Assembly (NCBI RefSeq): GCF_900447045.1 | Contig: NZ_UAWH01000014.1 | Span: 1,238,501-1,302,500 of the forward strand | Direction of reading: 5' to 3' | DNA from: Clostridium paraputrificum | Lineage (GTDB): Bacteria; Bacillota; Clostridia; Clostridiales; Clostridiaceae | DNA: 64,000 nt | In this document: in pieces, positions 16,869 through 27,122 of the stretch | Layout of the letters: every line of letters begins with the position of its first letter | Position numbering within the stretch: the first letter of the stretch is position 1 | The notes under the pieces: generated by a model | Seen by the model: the letters and a program-made list of their open reading frames with translations, nothing else | Databases searched by the model: none | Told to the model about the DNA's origin: nothing | Position numbers and translations under genes: made by a program

Positions 16869-17939
16869 ATGGATTTATTTAACTTAGATATTCAACAGCT
16901 AGTCTGTTTGGGTATAATTATTTTTTCTATAATTACTTGTGTTAGAAAAGTAGTATATAGTAGAGATCTAAACGAAGCAGTAGACCCAATTTTATCAGGG
17001 TGTTCAACTATAGTTACATTTTTCATAATTCTTTCTTATTATGAAAAGTTTGACATTATGGTTGGTAACTTATTAGCTCAAGTATTTCAAAATTCAATAA
17101 GAGATAATGGAATAGTTCATGTTATTTTATTAGTGGGAATATTTGCTGTGGTTAAGTTTATTATATATTCAGTACTTAAATTGGTTCATTCATTTTCACT
17201 AAATTCTGCTTTAAACAAACTAAGACACAATAGTCCTTTTCTTATAATTTTTTCTATTATATTTGGATTTATAAGGGGAATTATTTTTATTGTTTTAATA
17301 TGTATTCCCTTAGTTTTATATAATAATTTAGTAAGTTCAAGCTATAGAGTAGGCATATTAGATGGACTTAAGCCTTATGATAAACTAGAGGAAATGGTAG
17401 ATAGTAAAAAGGTTCAAGTTATTTCAAATGGACTAAAGGAGAATATATCTAGCAATAAAATTATTTATTATAATGGTATTACCTTAGATGAAGGGGTTAA
17501 ATCTAATGCAAGCATAGATAATAAAGCAAAAGCATTAGTTTCTAGAGATACTAGTGATAGAGGAAAAGCTAGAAGTATTTATAGATGGGTTGGAAGCAAT
17601 GTGATTTATGATGATGAAAAGGCAGATTCTATAATGGAAAATACATCATCCTTTGAAAGTGGAGCAATACCAACTTTTAGAGATAAAAGAGGAATTTGTT
17701 TTGATTATGCTTGTCTTTATACAGCTATGTGTAATGCTATAGGATTAAAAAATAGAATTATTGTAGGTGATGCTTACAATGGAAGTGAGTTTGTAAGTCA
17801 TGCATGGAATCAGGTATATCTTGAAGATGAAGGCAAGTGGATAAATGTAGATCCAACTTTTTATATTTCAGGTAATTATTTTGATTCATCAAACTTTGAA
17901 GAAACACACAGAACTAAAAATATAGCAGGAGAATTTTAA
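16869..17939 (+). CDS. Membrane protein with transglutaminase-like domain
   Basis: Protein of 356 residues. The N-terminal half has about four hydrophobic helices (about 9-27, 40-62, 80-105, 125-152) resembling the CvpA-type layout, and the C-terminal half is a transglutaminase-like cysteine protease fold. Catalytic residues are likely Cys in RGICFDYACLY, His in SHAWNQVY and Asp in INVDPTF. The enzymatic domain probably faces outside. It follows recX by 10 nt and ends the operon at a terminator. The substrate is unknown; peptidoglycan or protein processing is only inference. Confidence 0.82.
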   Translation: MDLFNLDIQQLVCLGIIIFSIITCVRKVVYSRDLNEAVDPILSGCSTIVTFFIILSYYEKFDIMVGNLLAQVFQNSIRDNGIVHVILLVGIFAVVKFIIYSVLKLVHSFSLNSALNKLRHNSPFLIIFSIIFGFIRGIIFIVLICIPLVLYNNLVSSSYRVGILDGLKPYDKLEEMVDSKKVQVISNGLKENISSNKIIYYNGITLDEGVKSNASIDNKAKALVSRDTSDRGKARSIYRWVGSNVIYDDEKADSIMENTSSFESGAIPTFRDKRGICFDYACLYTAMCNAIGLKNRIIVGDAYNGSEFVSHAWNQVYLEDEGKWINVDPTFYISGNYFDSSNFEETHRTKNIAGEF

Positions 17940-17968
17940 AGGAGCTAAAGTTATTTGGCTCCTTTTTT
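17940..17968 (+). terminator. Terminator after the transglutaminase-like gene
   Basis: Stem AGGAGC/GCTCCT with a six-T run immediately after the stop codon. Confidence 0.8.
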
Positions 17969-18054
17969 AAGGCATATGAAATTAGATATAGCCAAGATAT
18001 TTTTAAAGAAGATTGGAGCAAAATGGATTTTTTATATGGTTATAACTAAAATAT

Positions 18055-18086
18055 AAAAAGAAAAGACCGAAATTGATTTCAGTCTT
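18055..18086 (-). terminator. Terminator of the TPR gene
   Basis: On the minus strand AAGACTGAAAT/ATTTCGGTCTT (one G-U pair) with a T-rich run after it. Confidence 0.75.
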
Positions 18087-18112
18087 CTACATATAAGAAT
18101 GTGAAATGTTAT

Positions 18113-18466
18113 TTACTTATTTCTGATTTTAGATGTTATTAGTTTAATTGCTTTTTCACAGTCATCATCATCATTATTTAATGCCCAAGCCATATTAAAG
18201 TTAACTAAAGCTTTATTAGAATCCTCTTTCATGGCATAGCAATACCCTAAGTTAAAGTAATACTTGCTATCTTTTTGAAGAGACAGAGCATTTTGTATCA
18301 TGGTAATAGCATTGTCATAATCTTTAAGTTTAATGAAGCAAACACCAGCATTATAGTAGGAGCAAGCTTCATTTTCTTTTTTAGAAACAGCTCTTTTATA
18401 ACAATCTATAGCTCTTAAATAATCTTGAGAATTGTAAAGTTTATTACCTTCGCTAAAAAAATTCAT
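18113..18466 (-). CDS. Tetratricopeptide repeat protein
   Basis: Small cytoplasmic protein of 117 residues made of about three TPR units: GNKLYNSQDYLRAIDCYKRA, YYNAGVCFIKLKDYDNAITM and YFNLGYCYAMKEDSNKALVN. TPRs mediate protein-protein contacts; the partner is unknown. The ATG at 18466 is chosen because GGAGG lies 5 nt upstream; a longer frame to 18520 has no such site. Monocistronic, divergent from the large gene at 18695. Confidence 0.82.
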   Translation of the reverse strand: MNFFSEGNKLYNSQDYLRAIDCYKRAVSKKENEACSYYNAGVCFIKLKDYDNAITMIQNALSLQKDSKYYFNLGYCYAMKEDSNKALVNFNMAWALNNDDDDCEKAIKLITSKIRNK

Positions 18467-18628
18467 AGTTTCCTCCATAAGTATAAAATATAAGTTCATT
18501 ATGATTATAGACATTGGCAATATAATATATACATATTTTTCTATGAATATTCATAATATAAATAAATAATTACAATAGTAAACAAATGTTACAAATCTTT
18601 AAATCATTCTTAAATTTTTGGTGCTTTT

Positions 18629-18657
18629 CTTGAAATAAGTTTCAAGGAGTCTATAAT
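18629..18657 (+). promoter_or_regulatory. Promoter with overlapping palindrome upstream of the activase gene
   Basis: TTGAAA (18630-18635), 16-nt spacer, TATAAT (18652-18657). A perfect inverted repeat CTTGAAA-TAAG-TTTCAAG (18629-18646) covers the -35 element, as expected for a repressor operator. Confidence 0.6.
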
Positions 18658-18694
18658 ATAGTTTGGGGCAAAATTTACTAAAGTAGGTGTATTT

Positions 18695-21600
18695 ATGAAA
18701 AAATATAATATGGGGCTAGATGTGGGGTCGACTACAGTAAAATTAATAGTATTAGATGGTAATGAGAATATTGTTTACAGTGAATACAGAAGGCATTTTT
18801 CTGATATTAGAAGCACAATAATTAATTTAATAAAAGAGGCTTATGATGTTGTTGGAGAGTGCAAAATTACAGTAGGTGTAACAGGTTCTGGAGGGCTTTC
18901 TGTATCAAAGTGGTTAGATGTAGACTTTATTCAAGAGGTAATAGCGTGTACTAAAACAGTAGAAGAAGTTATACCAGAAACAGATGTGGCAATTGAATTA
19001 GGTGGAGAAGATGCCAAAATTACATATTTTAAAGGCGGAATAGAACAGAGAATGAATGGTACTTGTGCAGGTGGTACAGGTGCGTTTATAGACCAAATGG
19101 CAACTCTATTAAACACTGATGCAATGGGGTTAAATGAATTATCAAAGGGACATAGTGTTATATACCCAATAGCTTCTAGATGTGGAGTTTTTGCTAAAAC
19201 TGATGTGCAACCATTAATTAATGAAGGAGCTAAAGCAGAGGACATAGCTGCATCAATACTTCAAGCTGTTGTTAATCAAACTATTAGTGGACTAGCTTGT
19301 GGAAAGCCTATAAAGGGAAATGTAGCATTTTTAGGAGGGCCATTATACTTTTTATCTGAATTAAGAGAAAGATTTATTGAAACTTTAGGTTTAAAGGATG
19401 ATGAAGTGATTTTTCCTGAAAACCCTCAGCTTTTTGTTGCTATAGGCGCTGCACTTTTATCAAGAAATAAAGAATTTATTAGCTTTAAAGAATTACATAA
19501 GAAAGTTGAAAATATATCAAATATAAATGAAGAGGAAGTAGATAGATTATCACCATTATTTAAATTACAAAGTGATTATGATGAATTTGAAAAGAGACAC
19601 TCTAAATCAAAAGCAAAAAGAGGAAAACTAGAGGATTGTAGAGGTGGTGTATTCTTAGGTATAGATGCAGGATCTACTACAACAAAAGTGGTGTTAATTA
19701 ATAAAGATGGAGAAATTGTTTATGATTTTTATGGTGGTAATGGAGGAAATCCTTTAAAGAAGGTTATAGAGATATTAAAAGACCTATATTCTAAGTTGCC
19801 ACAAGGAGTAGAAATTATTAACTCAGCAGTAACAGGATACGGTGAAGCTTTGATTAAAGCTGCATTACATATAGATATAGGAGAAATTGAAACAATTGCA
19901 CATTATAAGGCAGCAGATTACTTCTTGCCTGGAGTTGACTTTATACTAGACATTGGTGGACAAGATATGAAGTGTCTTAGAATAAAAAATGGAGTTATAG
20001 ACTCAATTTTACTTAACGAAGCATGTTCGTCAGGATGTGGGTCCTTTATTGAAACCTTTGGTAAATCACTAAATATGAGGGTGGAGGATTTTGCTAAGGA
20101 AGCAATTAAGTCAAAATCACCAGTTGATTTAGGATCAAGGTGTACTGTGTTTATGAATTCCAGAGTTAAACAAGCCCAAAAAGAGGGGGCAGAAATAGCA
20201 GATATTTCAGCCGGACTTTCATATTCAGTAATAAAAAATGCATTGTTTAAGGTTATTAAAATACGTGATGAAAAAGAAATGGGAGAAAAGATAATAGTTC
20301 AAGGTGGTACATTCTATAATGATGCCGTTCTTAGAAGTTTTGAACTTATATCTGGAAGAGAAGCAGTAAGACCAGATATAGCTGGGCTTATGGGAGCTTT
20401 TGGAGCAGCTATTATCTCTAAGGAAAGATATGTAGAAGGAGAAAAGTCTACTATTCTTTCAAAGGAAAAGGTTGATAGCTTCCAAATGACTTCTGATTTT
20501 AGGAGATGTGGTCGCTGTGGAAATAACTGTCTTTTAACAATTAATAAATTCTCTACAGATGAAGAATTTATTTCTGGAAACAGATGTGAAAAAGGATTAG
20601 GAATAGATAAGATAAAAGAAGAAGTTCCTAATATGTACAAGTATAAATTTAAAAGAACCTTTAATTATATTCCATTAAAGAAAGATGAAGCCAAAAGGGG
20701 GACTTTAGGATTACCAAGAGTTCTTAATATGTATGAAAACTACCCATTTTGGTTTACACTTTTAACTAATTTAGGATTTAGAGTAGAGCTTTCTCCAGTT
20801 TCAAGTAAGAGTATATACGAGCTTGGAATAGAAACAATACCATCTGAATCTGCTTGTTATCCAGCAAAAATTGCTCATGGACACATTATGGCATTAATAA
20901 ATAGGGGGATAAAAAATATATTCTACCCATGTATTCCTTACGAGAGAATAGAGTTTAAGGATGCCAATAATCACTATAATTGTCCAATGGTAACATCATA
21001 TCCAGAAGTGATAAGAAATAATATGGATGTGTTAAAAGAGAAGAATATTAAATTTATTCAACCATTTTTAAATTTAGAAGAAAAAGATGTATTGTCAGAA
21101 AGAATAGTTGAAGAATTTAAGGACTTTAATGTAACTATAGATGAAGCAAGAAAGGCAGTTGAAGAGGCCTATAAAGAGAGAGAAAACTTTGATAATGATA
21201 TAAGAAATAAAGCTAAAGAAGTATTAGAATATTTAAAGGAAACTGGAAAGAAGGGTATAGTTTTAGCAGGAAGACCATACCATATTGACCCAGAAATTAA
21301 TCATGGAATACCTGATATAATTAACTCCTTTGATATGGCTGTATTAACAGAGGATAGTGTGGCACATTTAGGAGAATTAGATTCGCCTTTAAGGGTTGTT
21401 GATCAGTGGATGTATCATTCAAGATTATATAGGGCTGCGAGTTTTGTAGCTAAGAATGATTCCTTAGAATTAATTCAACTTAATTCTTTTGGATGTGGTC
21501 TTGATGCAGTTACAACAGATCAAGTTTCAGAAATTCTTTCTTCTAAAGGAAAGATATATACATGCTTAAAAATTGATGAAGGTAACAATTTAGGAGCTGC

Positions 21601-22987
21601 TAAAATAAGAATAAGATCTTTAAAGGCTGCTATGGAAGAAAGAGAAAGAAATGGATATGTGCCTGTAGAGGAAAAAATAGAGTTTAGAAATCCTACATTT
21701 ACAAAAGAAATGAGGGGAAAACATACTATTATTGCTCCTCAAATGTCTCCAATTCATTTTGATATAATAGAACAGGCAGTAAGGTCATGTGGTTACAATT
21801 TAGAAGTGCTTCCTGCTATAGATAGTGAGGCTGTAGAAGAAGGATTAAAGTATGTTAATAATGATGCTTGTTATCCATCAATAATAGTTGTAGGACAAAT
21901 AATACATGGTTTAAAATCAGGTAAATATGATGTTAATAATACCTCTGTCATTATTACTCAAACAGGGGGTGGATGCAGAGCAACAAATTATGTTGGGTTC
22001 TTAAAGAAAGCATTAAAGGAAGCAGGATTTCCACAAGTACCTATATTATCTTTAAATGCTGTAGGGCTTGAAAAACAACCAGGGTTTAAAATTACTCTAC
22101 CTTTAATTAATAGAGCTATTATGGGGATGGTTTATGGGGATTTATTCATGAGAGTTTTATATGCTACAAGACCTTATGAAAAAGTAAAGGAATCTGCTAA
22201 TGCTTTATATAAAAAGTGGAATGAAATAGCTAAAGAAAATGTTAAGAATGGTAGCAAGAGAACATTTAATAAAAATATAAAACAAATAGTTAAAGAATTT
22301 GATGAGTTAGAGTTATTAAATATAAAGAAGCCTAAGGTTGGTTTAGTAGGAGAAATTCTTGTTAAATTCCATCCAACAGCTAATAATAATGTTGTTGATA
22401 TAATTGAAGAAAACGGTGCTGAAGCAGTAATGCCAGATTTAATGGACTTCTTCTTCTACACAGCATATGATGAGGACTTTAAGTATAAATGTCTTGGTGA
22501 AAGTAAGGTTAAGAGAAATATATATATGATGGTCATAGAGTTCTTAGAAAGCTATAGAAAAACTATGAAGAAGGCTTTAAATGACTCTAAGAGATTCCAT
22601 GCTCCAGCTCATATTAAAGATTTAGGAAAAATGGCATCACAAATACTTTCTTTAGGAAATCAAACTGGTGAAGGATGGTTCTTAACAGGAGAGATGATAG
22701 AACTTATTGAAAGTGGTACGTCTAATATAATTTGTATGCAACCATTTGCTTGCTTACCAAATCACGTAACAGGTAAAGGAATGATAAAGGCACTTAAGGA
22801 AAAATATCCTGAATCCAATATAGTAGCAGTAGATTATGATCCAGGAGCTTCAGAGGTGAATCAATTAAATAGAATTAAGTTAATGCTTTCTGTAGCATTT
22901 AAGAAGCTTGAAGGTGAGATGTTTATAGATTTACCAGCACATAAAGAGGCGAGTATAACAGAAGAGACTTTAATAACAATAGAATAA
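18695..22987 (+). CDS. Large acyl-CoA dehydratase activase-type protein (BadF/HgdC ATPase duplicated, DUF2229)
   Basis: Cytoplasmic protein of 1430 residues of the 2-hydroxyacyl-CoA dehydratase activase family. Two ASKHA ATPase domains are in tandem, each with its own phosphate loop ([10 protein letters not shown] near residue 8, [10 protein letters not shown] near 325) and cluster-type cysteines ([21 protein letters not shown]). A Cys cluster CGRCGNNC follows near 608, then the long DUF2229 region resembling HgdB-type dehydratase subunits. Such proteins are common single genes in clostridia; the substrate is not established. It stands alone with its own promoter and a strong terminator. Confidence 0.88.
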   Translation: MKKYNMGLDVGSTTVKLIVLDGNENIVYSEYRRHFSDIRSTIINLIKEAYDVVGECKITVGVTGSGGLSVSKWLDVDFIQEVIACTKTVEEVIPETDVAIELGGEDAKITYFKGGIEQRMNGTCAGGTGAFIDQMATLLNTDAMGLNELSKGHSVIYPIASRCGVFAKTDVQPLINEGAKAEDIAASILQAVVNQTISGLACGKPIKGNVAFLGGPLYFLSELRERFIETLGLKDDEVIFPENPQLFVAIGAALLSRNKEFISFKELHKKVENISNINEEEVDRLSPLFKLQSDYDEFEKRHSKSKAKRGKLEDCRGGVFLGIDAGSTTTKVVLINKDGEIVYDFYGGNGGNPLKKVIEILKDLYSKLPQGVEIINSAVTGYGEALIKAALHIDIGEIETIAHYKAADYFLPGVDFILDIGGQDMKCLRIKNGVIDSILLNEACSSGCGSFIETFGKSLNMRVEDFAKEAIKSKSPVDLGSRCTVFMNSRVKQAQKEGAEIADISAGLSYSVIKNALFKVIKIRDEKEMGEKIIVQGGTFYNDAVLRSFELISGREAVRPDIAGLMGAFGAAIISKERYVEGEKSTILSKEKVDSFQMTSDFRRCGRCGNNCLLTINKFSTDEEFISGNRCEKGLGIDKIKEEVPNMYKYKFKRTFNYIPLKKDEAKRGTLGLPRVLNMYENYPFWFTLLTNLGFRVELSPVSSKSIYELGIETIPSESACYPAKIAHGHIMALINRGIKNIFYPCIPYERIEFKDANNHYNCPMVTSYPEVIRNNMDVLKEKNIKFIQPFLNLEEKDVLSERIVEEFKDFNVTIDEARKAVEEAYKERENFDNDIRNKAKEVLEYLKETGKKGIVLAGRPYHIDPEINHGIPDIINSFDMAVLTEDSVAHLGELDSPLRVVDQWMYHSRLYRAASFVAKNDSLELIQLNSFGCGLDAVTTDQVSEILSSKGKIYTCLKIDEGNNLGAAKIRIRSLKAAMEERERNGYVPVEEKIEFRNPTFTKEMRGKHTIIAPQMSPIHFDIIEQAVRSCGYNLEVLPAIDSEAVEEGLKYVNNDACYPSIIVVGQIIHGLKSGKYDVNNTSVIITQTGGGCRATNYVGFLKKALKEAGFPQVPILSLNAVGLEKQPGFKITLPLINRAIMGMVYGDLFMRVLYATRPYEKVKESANALYKKWNEIAKENVKNGSKRTFNKNIKQIVKEFDELELLNIKKPKVGLVGEILVKFHPTANNNVVDIIEENGAEAVMPDLMDFFFYTAYDEDFKYKCLGESKVKRNIYMMVIEFLESYRKTMKKALNDSKRFHAPAHIKDLGKMASQILSLGNQTGEGWFLTGEMIELIESGTSNIICMQPFACLPNHVTGKGMIKALKEKYPESNIVAVDYDPGASEVNQLNRIKLMLSVAFKKLEGEMFIDLPAHKEASITEETLITIE

Positions 22988-22990
22988 AAT

Positions 22991-23026
22991 GAAAAAGGGA
23001 TAGATGCATATCTAATCCCTTTTTAT
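22991..23026 (+). terminator. Terminator after the activase gene
   Basis: Stem AAAAGGGAT..ATCCCTTTTT around a self-complementary ATGCAT centre, followed by T-rich sequence. Confidence 0.8.
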
Positions 23027-23030
23027 ATGT

Positions 23031-23046
23031 AAAAAAACAGGATGTT
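23031..23046 (+). promoter_or_regulatory. Shared motif AAAAAAACAGGATGTT upstream of the ROK-RpiR genes
   Basis: The same 16-mer, with one change, occurs at 25159-25174 before the GH1-PTS operon. Nothing else in the two intergenic regions is alike at this length, so it may be an operator of the RpiR-type regulator encoded between them. Confidence 0.35.
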
Positions 23047-23181
23047 TTTAATAAAAAACAAATTACTAATATGTTTAGTTTGTAACTAAAGTAATATAGT
23101 AGGTTTAATTTTTTATAATATGTAGTATTTTTAAATAAGTATCACTAATAAAATTAATAGAAGTACAAAGGGGGATTTATG

Positions 23182-24075
23182 ATGAAGAAACATTATTTGG
23201 GTGTAGATATAGGTGGAACTTTCATAAAGTATGCTAAGGTAGATGAAGAGTTTAACATTATTAATAAGTGGAAGGTAAAGTCTGTTGAGTTTGCTGATAA
23301 GGATGGATTTTATGATTATCTTTGTTCCAATATGGGAGATTTACATGAAGTTGAAAGTATTGGAATAAGTGCCCCAGGCCTTATAGATAAAGAGTCTAAT
23401 GTGAAATCTTATGCAGCACCTAATGTTCGCATTATGTATGGCACCAATATTAACAATGAAGTTAATAAAAGAACAGGAAAAATTGTGGCATCAATAAATG
23501 ATGCAAAGTCAGCAGGGCTTTGTGAATTCAAAATAGGTAATGCTAAAGGAAGTAGTTCATCTGCATTTCTTATTATAGGGACAGGTACTGGTGGGTGTGT
23601 ATGTGATAGTAATGGAGTTGTTTTTGGAAAAGATTCTTTTGCAGGAGAATTTCATCACTTAGCATTCATGAACTTAAAAACTAAACAAATAGATAGATTA
23701 GGTGATTATGCCTCAATAACTGCTCTAGTTTCAATATATAATTCAAAAGTAGATGATAAAGACAAAGTCGAGTTTGGAAGTGAAGTTACTTTTAGATATA
23801 AGAATGGTGAGGAGAAGGCAATTGAATCAGTTGAAGATTGGATGAATAATATAATTGTTCAGTTAATTACAATGACAACCTTTTACAATCCAGAGGTAAT
23901 ATGTATAGGTGGAGGCATCTCTGAGGAGGATTGGTTTATTAATTTATTAAAAGAGAAATACAAGGAAAAATGTATTGAGTTTTTATGTTCGGATGTTATT
24001 ACTACTGATATAAGAGCATGCAAATATAATAATGATGCTAATATATTTGGAGCAATAATAAATGTTAAATCTTAA
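23182..24075 (+). CDS. ROK family sugar kinase, probably beta-glucoside kinase type
   Basis: Cytoplasmic ATP-dependent sugar kinase, 297 residues. Phosphate-binding motif VDIGGTFIK is at the N terminus and GTGTGGCV near residue 135; the sugar-site GEFHHL follows. The usual ROK zinc motif (CxCGxxGCxE) is missing. The ATG at 23182 has AAAGGGGG at a good distance; the one at 23179 is too close. Its place before a regulator and a beta-glucoside PTS/GH1 operon suggests it phosphorylates glucose or a glucoside released there. Substrate is inference. Confidence 0.82.
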   Translation: MKKHYLGVDIGGTFIKYAKVDEEFNIINKWKVKSVEFADKDGFYDYLCSNMGDLHEVESIGISAPGLIDKESNVKSYAAPNVRIMYGTNINNEVNKRTGKIVASINDAKSAGLCEFKIGNAKGSSSSAFLIIGTGTGGCVCDSNGVVFGKDSFAGEFHHLAFMNLKTKQIDRLGDYASITALVSIYNSKVDDKDKVEFGSEVTFRYKNGEEKAIESVEDWMNNIIVQLITMTTFYNPEVICIGGGISEEDWFINLLKEKYKEKCIEFLCSDVITTDIRACKYNNDANIFGAIINVKS

Positions 24076-24160
24076 TTTTGTATAAAAAACTAGTATATTA
24101 AGCAGAAGTTAGTTATAATGTTTCTGTAAACGATTAATGACGAATGGGGTTGACAGTAAT

Positions 24161-24892
24161 ATGTTTAATTATGAGGTTATACAAAGTTTAAATGAGTTAG
24201 AGCTTTCATTATATAGCTATATAATGATGAATAGAAAAAAAGTTATGTATATGAGAATTAGGGAATTAGCAGATGAAGCTCATGTATCAACAACTACTAT
24301 TCTAAGATTTTGCAAGAAACTAAAATGTGAAGGATTTTCAGAGTTTAAAGTTAGATTTAAAATGTATATAGAAGAAGAAAATATAAAAAAAGTAAGTGAT
24401 GATGCATCAGAGATAGTAAACTTTCTTAAGGGCATAGATAATAGTGATTTAGATTACAAATTGGACAGACTATGTAATATGGTTAAAAACGCCAATACAG
24501 TGATTTTTGTTGGAATAGGCTCTTCGGGAATATTGTGTAAGTATGCAGCTAGGTATCTTTCTTCCATAGGAAAATTTGCAGTACATATAGATGACCCATT
24601 TTTCCCTACAAATTTTAGATATTACTCTACTAATGCTTTAGTTATAGCACTATCAGTTTGTGGAGAGACTCCAACTATTATTGATCATGTTACTAGATTA
24701 AAAAAGGAAGGCTGCACAGTTGCTAGTATTACCAATACAGAGAATTGCACCCTTGCCAAAATGTCGGACTTAAACCTTTCATATTATGTTCAACAAGTAA
24801 AGGTAGGGGACAGTGATATTACAACACAGTTACCGGTATTATATATAATAGAGAGAATAGGTAAAAAATTATATAATGAATATAGAATTTAA
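24161..24892 (+). CDS. RpiR/MurR family transcriptional regulator
   Basis: Sugar-phosphate-responsive regulator of 243 residues. The N-terminal HTH_6 domain shows MRIRELADEAHVSTTTILRFCKKL, and the C-terminal SIS domain (about 100-225) holds the sugar-phosphate fold with VGIGSSG and ALSVCGETPT. The ATG at 24161 gives the family-like MFNYEVIQSLNELEL start, with a GGGG 12 nt upstream; an ATG at 24137 is possible. It likely controls the adjacent beta-glucoside genes. A CcpA cre-like stretch, TGTAAACGATTAAT (24125-24138), matches 12 of 14 consensus positions just upstream. Confidence 0.87.
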   Translation: MFNYEVIQSLNELELSLYSYIMMNRKKVMYMRIRELADEAHVSTTTILRFCKKLKCEGFSEFKVRFKMYIEEENIKKVSDDASEIVNFLKGIDNSDLDYKLDRLCNMVKNANTVIFVGIGSSGILCKYAARYLSSIGKFAVHIDDPFFPTNFRYYSTNALVIALSVCGETPTIIDHVTRLKKEGCTVASITNTENCTLAKMSDLNLSYYVQQVKVGDSDITTQLPVLYIIERIGKKLYNEYRI

Positions 24893-24895
24893 AGT

Positions 24896-24941
24896 AATAA
24901 GACTCCTTACATGAACTATTATGTAAGGAGTCTTATTTTTT
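24896..24941 (+). terminator. Terminator after the RpiR gene
   Basis: Seventeen-bp perfect stem AATAAGACTCCTTACAT and its complement, 8-nt loop, T-run. Repeat copy 2 starts 2 nt after it. Confidence 0.9.
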
Positions 24942-24943
24942 AA

Positions 24944-25139
24944 TGTCTAGGAAAGTATAAAATTTCAATTGACTATAACTCAAAGGTATTATTATAAATT
25001 CATATTAAAAAAATATAAAATCAAGGATAGTAATTTTATAATTTCCTTACCTTTAGTACGCGTGGGATGGATATTTGTTTCCATGTGACTTGGAGCTTGC
25101 GACGGAACAAGGGAAATAAATATCCACTCCACCTTTTTT
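24944..25139 (+). repeat. Dispersed intergenic repeat, copy 2 (full length)
   Basis: A 196-bp element identical in length to copy 1 and differing at three positions. Promoter-like TTGACT (24969-24974), 18-nt spacer, TATAAA (24993-24998). It keeps the core GACTTGGAGCTTGCGAC and the terminal T6. It occupies the first half of the 402-bp gap between the RpiR gene and the GH1 gene; the second half holds the shared motif and the GH1 promoter. Confidence 0.85.
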
Positions 25140-25158
25140 ATTAAAAATACAGATAAAT

Positions 25159-25174
25159 AAAAAAACAAGATGTT
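25159..25174 (+). promoter_or_regulatory. Shared motif AAAAAAACAAGATGTT upstream of the GH1-PTS operon
   Basis: Second copy of the 16-bp motif found at 23031, about 60 bp upstream of the operon promoter. Candidate operator. Confidence 0.35.
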
Positions 25175-25231
25175 ACTTTTGGGTATCAATTTATTAAAGA
25201 GTAGGACATGTTTTTTAAGGACCTAATTGGG

Positions 25232-25260
25232 TTACAAAGAGTCTTTAGAGGGGGTATAAT
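25232..25260 (+). promoter_or_regulatory. Promoter of the beta-glucoside operon
   Basis: TTACAA (25232-25237), 17-nt spacer, TATAAT (25255-25260), 34 bp before the GH1 start codon. Confidence 0.6.
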
Positions 25261-25294
25261 AAGCTTGTAAGGCAGAATGAAAGGAGTTGATATA

Positions 25295-26734
25295 ATGATA
25301 TATACTAAATTGGATGCTTTCAGAGATGATTTTTTGTGGGGATCAGCATCAGCTGCTTATCAAGTAGAAGGAGCTTGGAATGATGGGGGCAAAGGAGAAA
25401 GTATATGGGATATATATACTAAAATTCCTGGTGCAACGTTTAAGGGAACTAATGGAGATATAGCAGTAGACCACTATAACAGATATAAAGAGGATGTAGC
25501 ATTAATGGCTGAAATGGGGTTAAAAGCATATCGATTTTCAATATCATGGAGTCGTATATACCCAGAAGGAAGAGGAGAAGTAAATGAAGAGGGCTTAAAG
25601 TTTTACGATGACTTAATTGATGAATTATTGAAAAACAATATAAAACCAATCATAACAATATATCATTGGGATTTACCTCAAGCACTTCAAGATTTATATG
25701 GAGGATGGGAGTCTAAGAATATCATAGAAGATTTTAATAATTATTGTATAACTTTATATAAGAGATATGGAGATAGGGTAAAATATTGGGTAACTTTAAA
25801 TGAACAGAATGTGTTTATAGGATTAGGTTATAAAGAAGGTTTGCACCCACCTGGTGTAAAGGATATCAAAAGAATGTTACAAGCTAATCATATAGCTAAT
25901 CTTGCAAATGCAAAGGCTATAGAGTCATTTAGGTTATTTGTACCTAATGGTATGATAGGGCCAAGCTTTGCTTTCTCACCTACATATCCATATAGTTGTA
26001 ATCCAGAAGATATATTAGCAGCTGAGGATGCTGAGGACATAAATTGTAGTTGGTGGTTAGATGTTTATTGTAAAGGGACTTATCCATCATTTACACTTAA
26101 AAATTATGAAAAGCTAGGAATCGCTCCTGTTATTGAAGATGAGGAGTTAGAACTTTTAGAAAAGGGTAAGGCAGACTTTATAGGAATAAATTATTACAGA
26201 ACATCTACAGTTGCAATGAATCCCCTAGATGGAGTGACTAGAAATTATAGAATGAATAATTCAGGTGAAAAAGGAACTCAAGAAGAGGGAGGAATACCAG
26301 GAGTATATAAAAATAAAAAAAATCCACATCTTGATAGTACAAATTGGGATTGGGAAATTGATTCTACAGGGTTAAGAATAGGATTAAGAAGATTAACAAG
26401 TAAATATGGATTACCAATCTTAATTACTGAAAATGGCCTTGGAGAGTTTGACAAGCTTCAAGAGGGTGATGTAATAAATGATGATTATAGAATAAAGTAT
26501 TTAAAAAATCATGTAAAAGCTTGTAAAGAAGCAGTTACTGATGGAGTAGAACTTTTGGGATATTGTACTTGGTCATTTACAGATTTATTAAGTTGGCTAA
26601 ATGGATATCAAAAGAGATATGGTTTTGTTTATGTAAATAGAGATGAAAATGATGTAAAGGATTTAAGAAGAATTAAGAAGAAAAGCTTTTATTGGTATAA
26701 GGATGTAATAAAAAGTAATGGTGAAGACATTTAA
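25295..26734 (+). CDS. GH1 6-phospho-beta-glucosidase
   Basis: Cytoplasmic glycosidase, 479 residues, cleaving phosphorylated beta-glucosides imported by the PTS encoded next. Catalytic acid/base glutamate lies in TLNEQN and the nucleophile in ITENG. Near the C terminus the phosphate-binding pattern Ser-x7-Lys... is intact: in LSWLNGYQKRYG the Ser is nine and the Lys two residues before the Tyr, the signature of 6-phospho enzymes. The ATG at 25295 has GGAG 8 nt upstream; an in-frame ATG at 25277 precedes that site. First gene of the operon with EIIB, EIIC, EIIA and a second GH1. Confidence 0.92.
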   Translation: MIYTKLDAFRDDFLWGSASAAYQVEGAWNDGGKGESIWDIYTKIPGATFKGTNGDIAVDHYNRYKEDVALMAEMGLKAYRFSISWSRIYPEGRGEVNEEGLKFYDDLIDELLKNNIKPIITIYHWDLPQALQDLYGGWESKNIIEDFNNYCITLYKRYGDRVKYWVTLNEQNVFIGLGYKEGLHPPGVKDIKRMLQANHIANLANAKAIESFRLFVPNGMIGPSFAFSPTYPYSCNPEDILAAEDAEDINCSWWLDVYCKGTYPSFTLKNYEKLGIAPVIEDEELELLEKGKADFIGINYYRTSTVAMNPLDGVTRNYRMNNSGEKGTQEEGGIPGVYKNKKNPHLDSTNWDWEIDSTGLRIGLRRLTSKYGLPILITENGLGEFDKLQEGDVINDDYRIKYLKNHVKACKEAVTDGVELLGYCTWSFTDLLSWLNGYQKRYGFVYVNRDENDVKDLRRIKKKSFYWYKDVIKSNGEDI

Positions 26735-26777
26735 ATGAATCTAAATTGAAACTTTTAAAATTAAGGAGTGAGTTTTT

Positions 26778-27080
26778 ATGAAAAAAATATTATTAGTATG
26801 TGCAGCAGGAATGTCAACAAGTTTATTAGTTAATAAAATGAAAGAATCTGCAATAGAACAAGGAATAGAAATAGATATAGAAGCATTACCTGTATCAGAA
26901 TGTTCAACAGTAGTAGATAGTGTTGATATTGTATTATTAGGGCCTCAAGTACGTTTCCAAAAGCCACAAGTAGACGCTTTAGTTGCAGGAAGGATTCCAG
27001 TAGAAGTAATAGACATGAGGTTATATGGAACAATGAATGGAAAGGCAATATTAGAGAGTGCATTGACTAAGATTTCTTAA
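26778..27080 (+). CDS. celA: PTS lactose/cellobiose-type IIB component
   Basis: Phosphocarrier of the sugar phosphotransferase system, 100 residues. The phosphorylated cysteine is Cys8 in ILLVCAAGMSTSLL, the classic IIB P-loop of the lactose/cellobiose family. AAGGAG lies upstream of the ATG. It sits 43 nt after the GH1 gene and 42 nt before IIC in the beta-glucoside operon. Confidence 0.95.
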   Translation: MKKILLVCAAGMSTSLLVNKMKESAIEQGIEIDIEALPVSECSTVVDSVDIVLLGPQVRFQKPQVDALVAGRIPVEVIDMRLYGTMNGKAILESALTKIS

Positions 27081-27122
27081 TCTTAGCTTAATGATATAAA
27101 TAATATTTAAGGAGGAAAAGAA

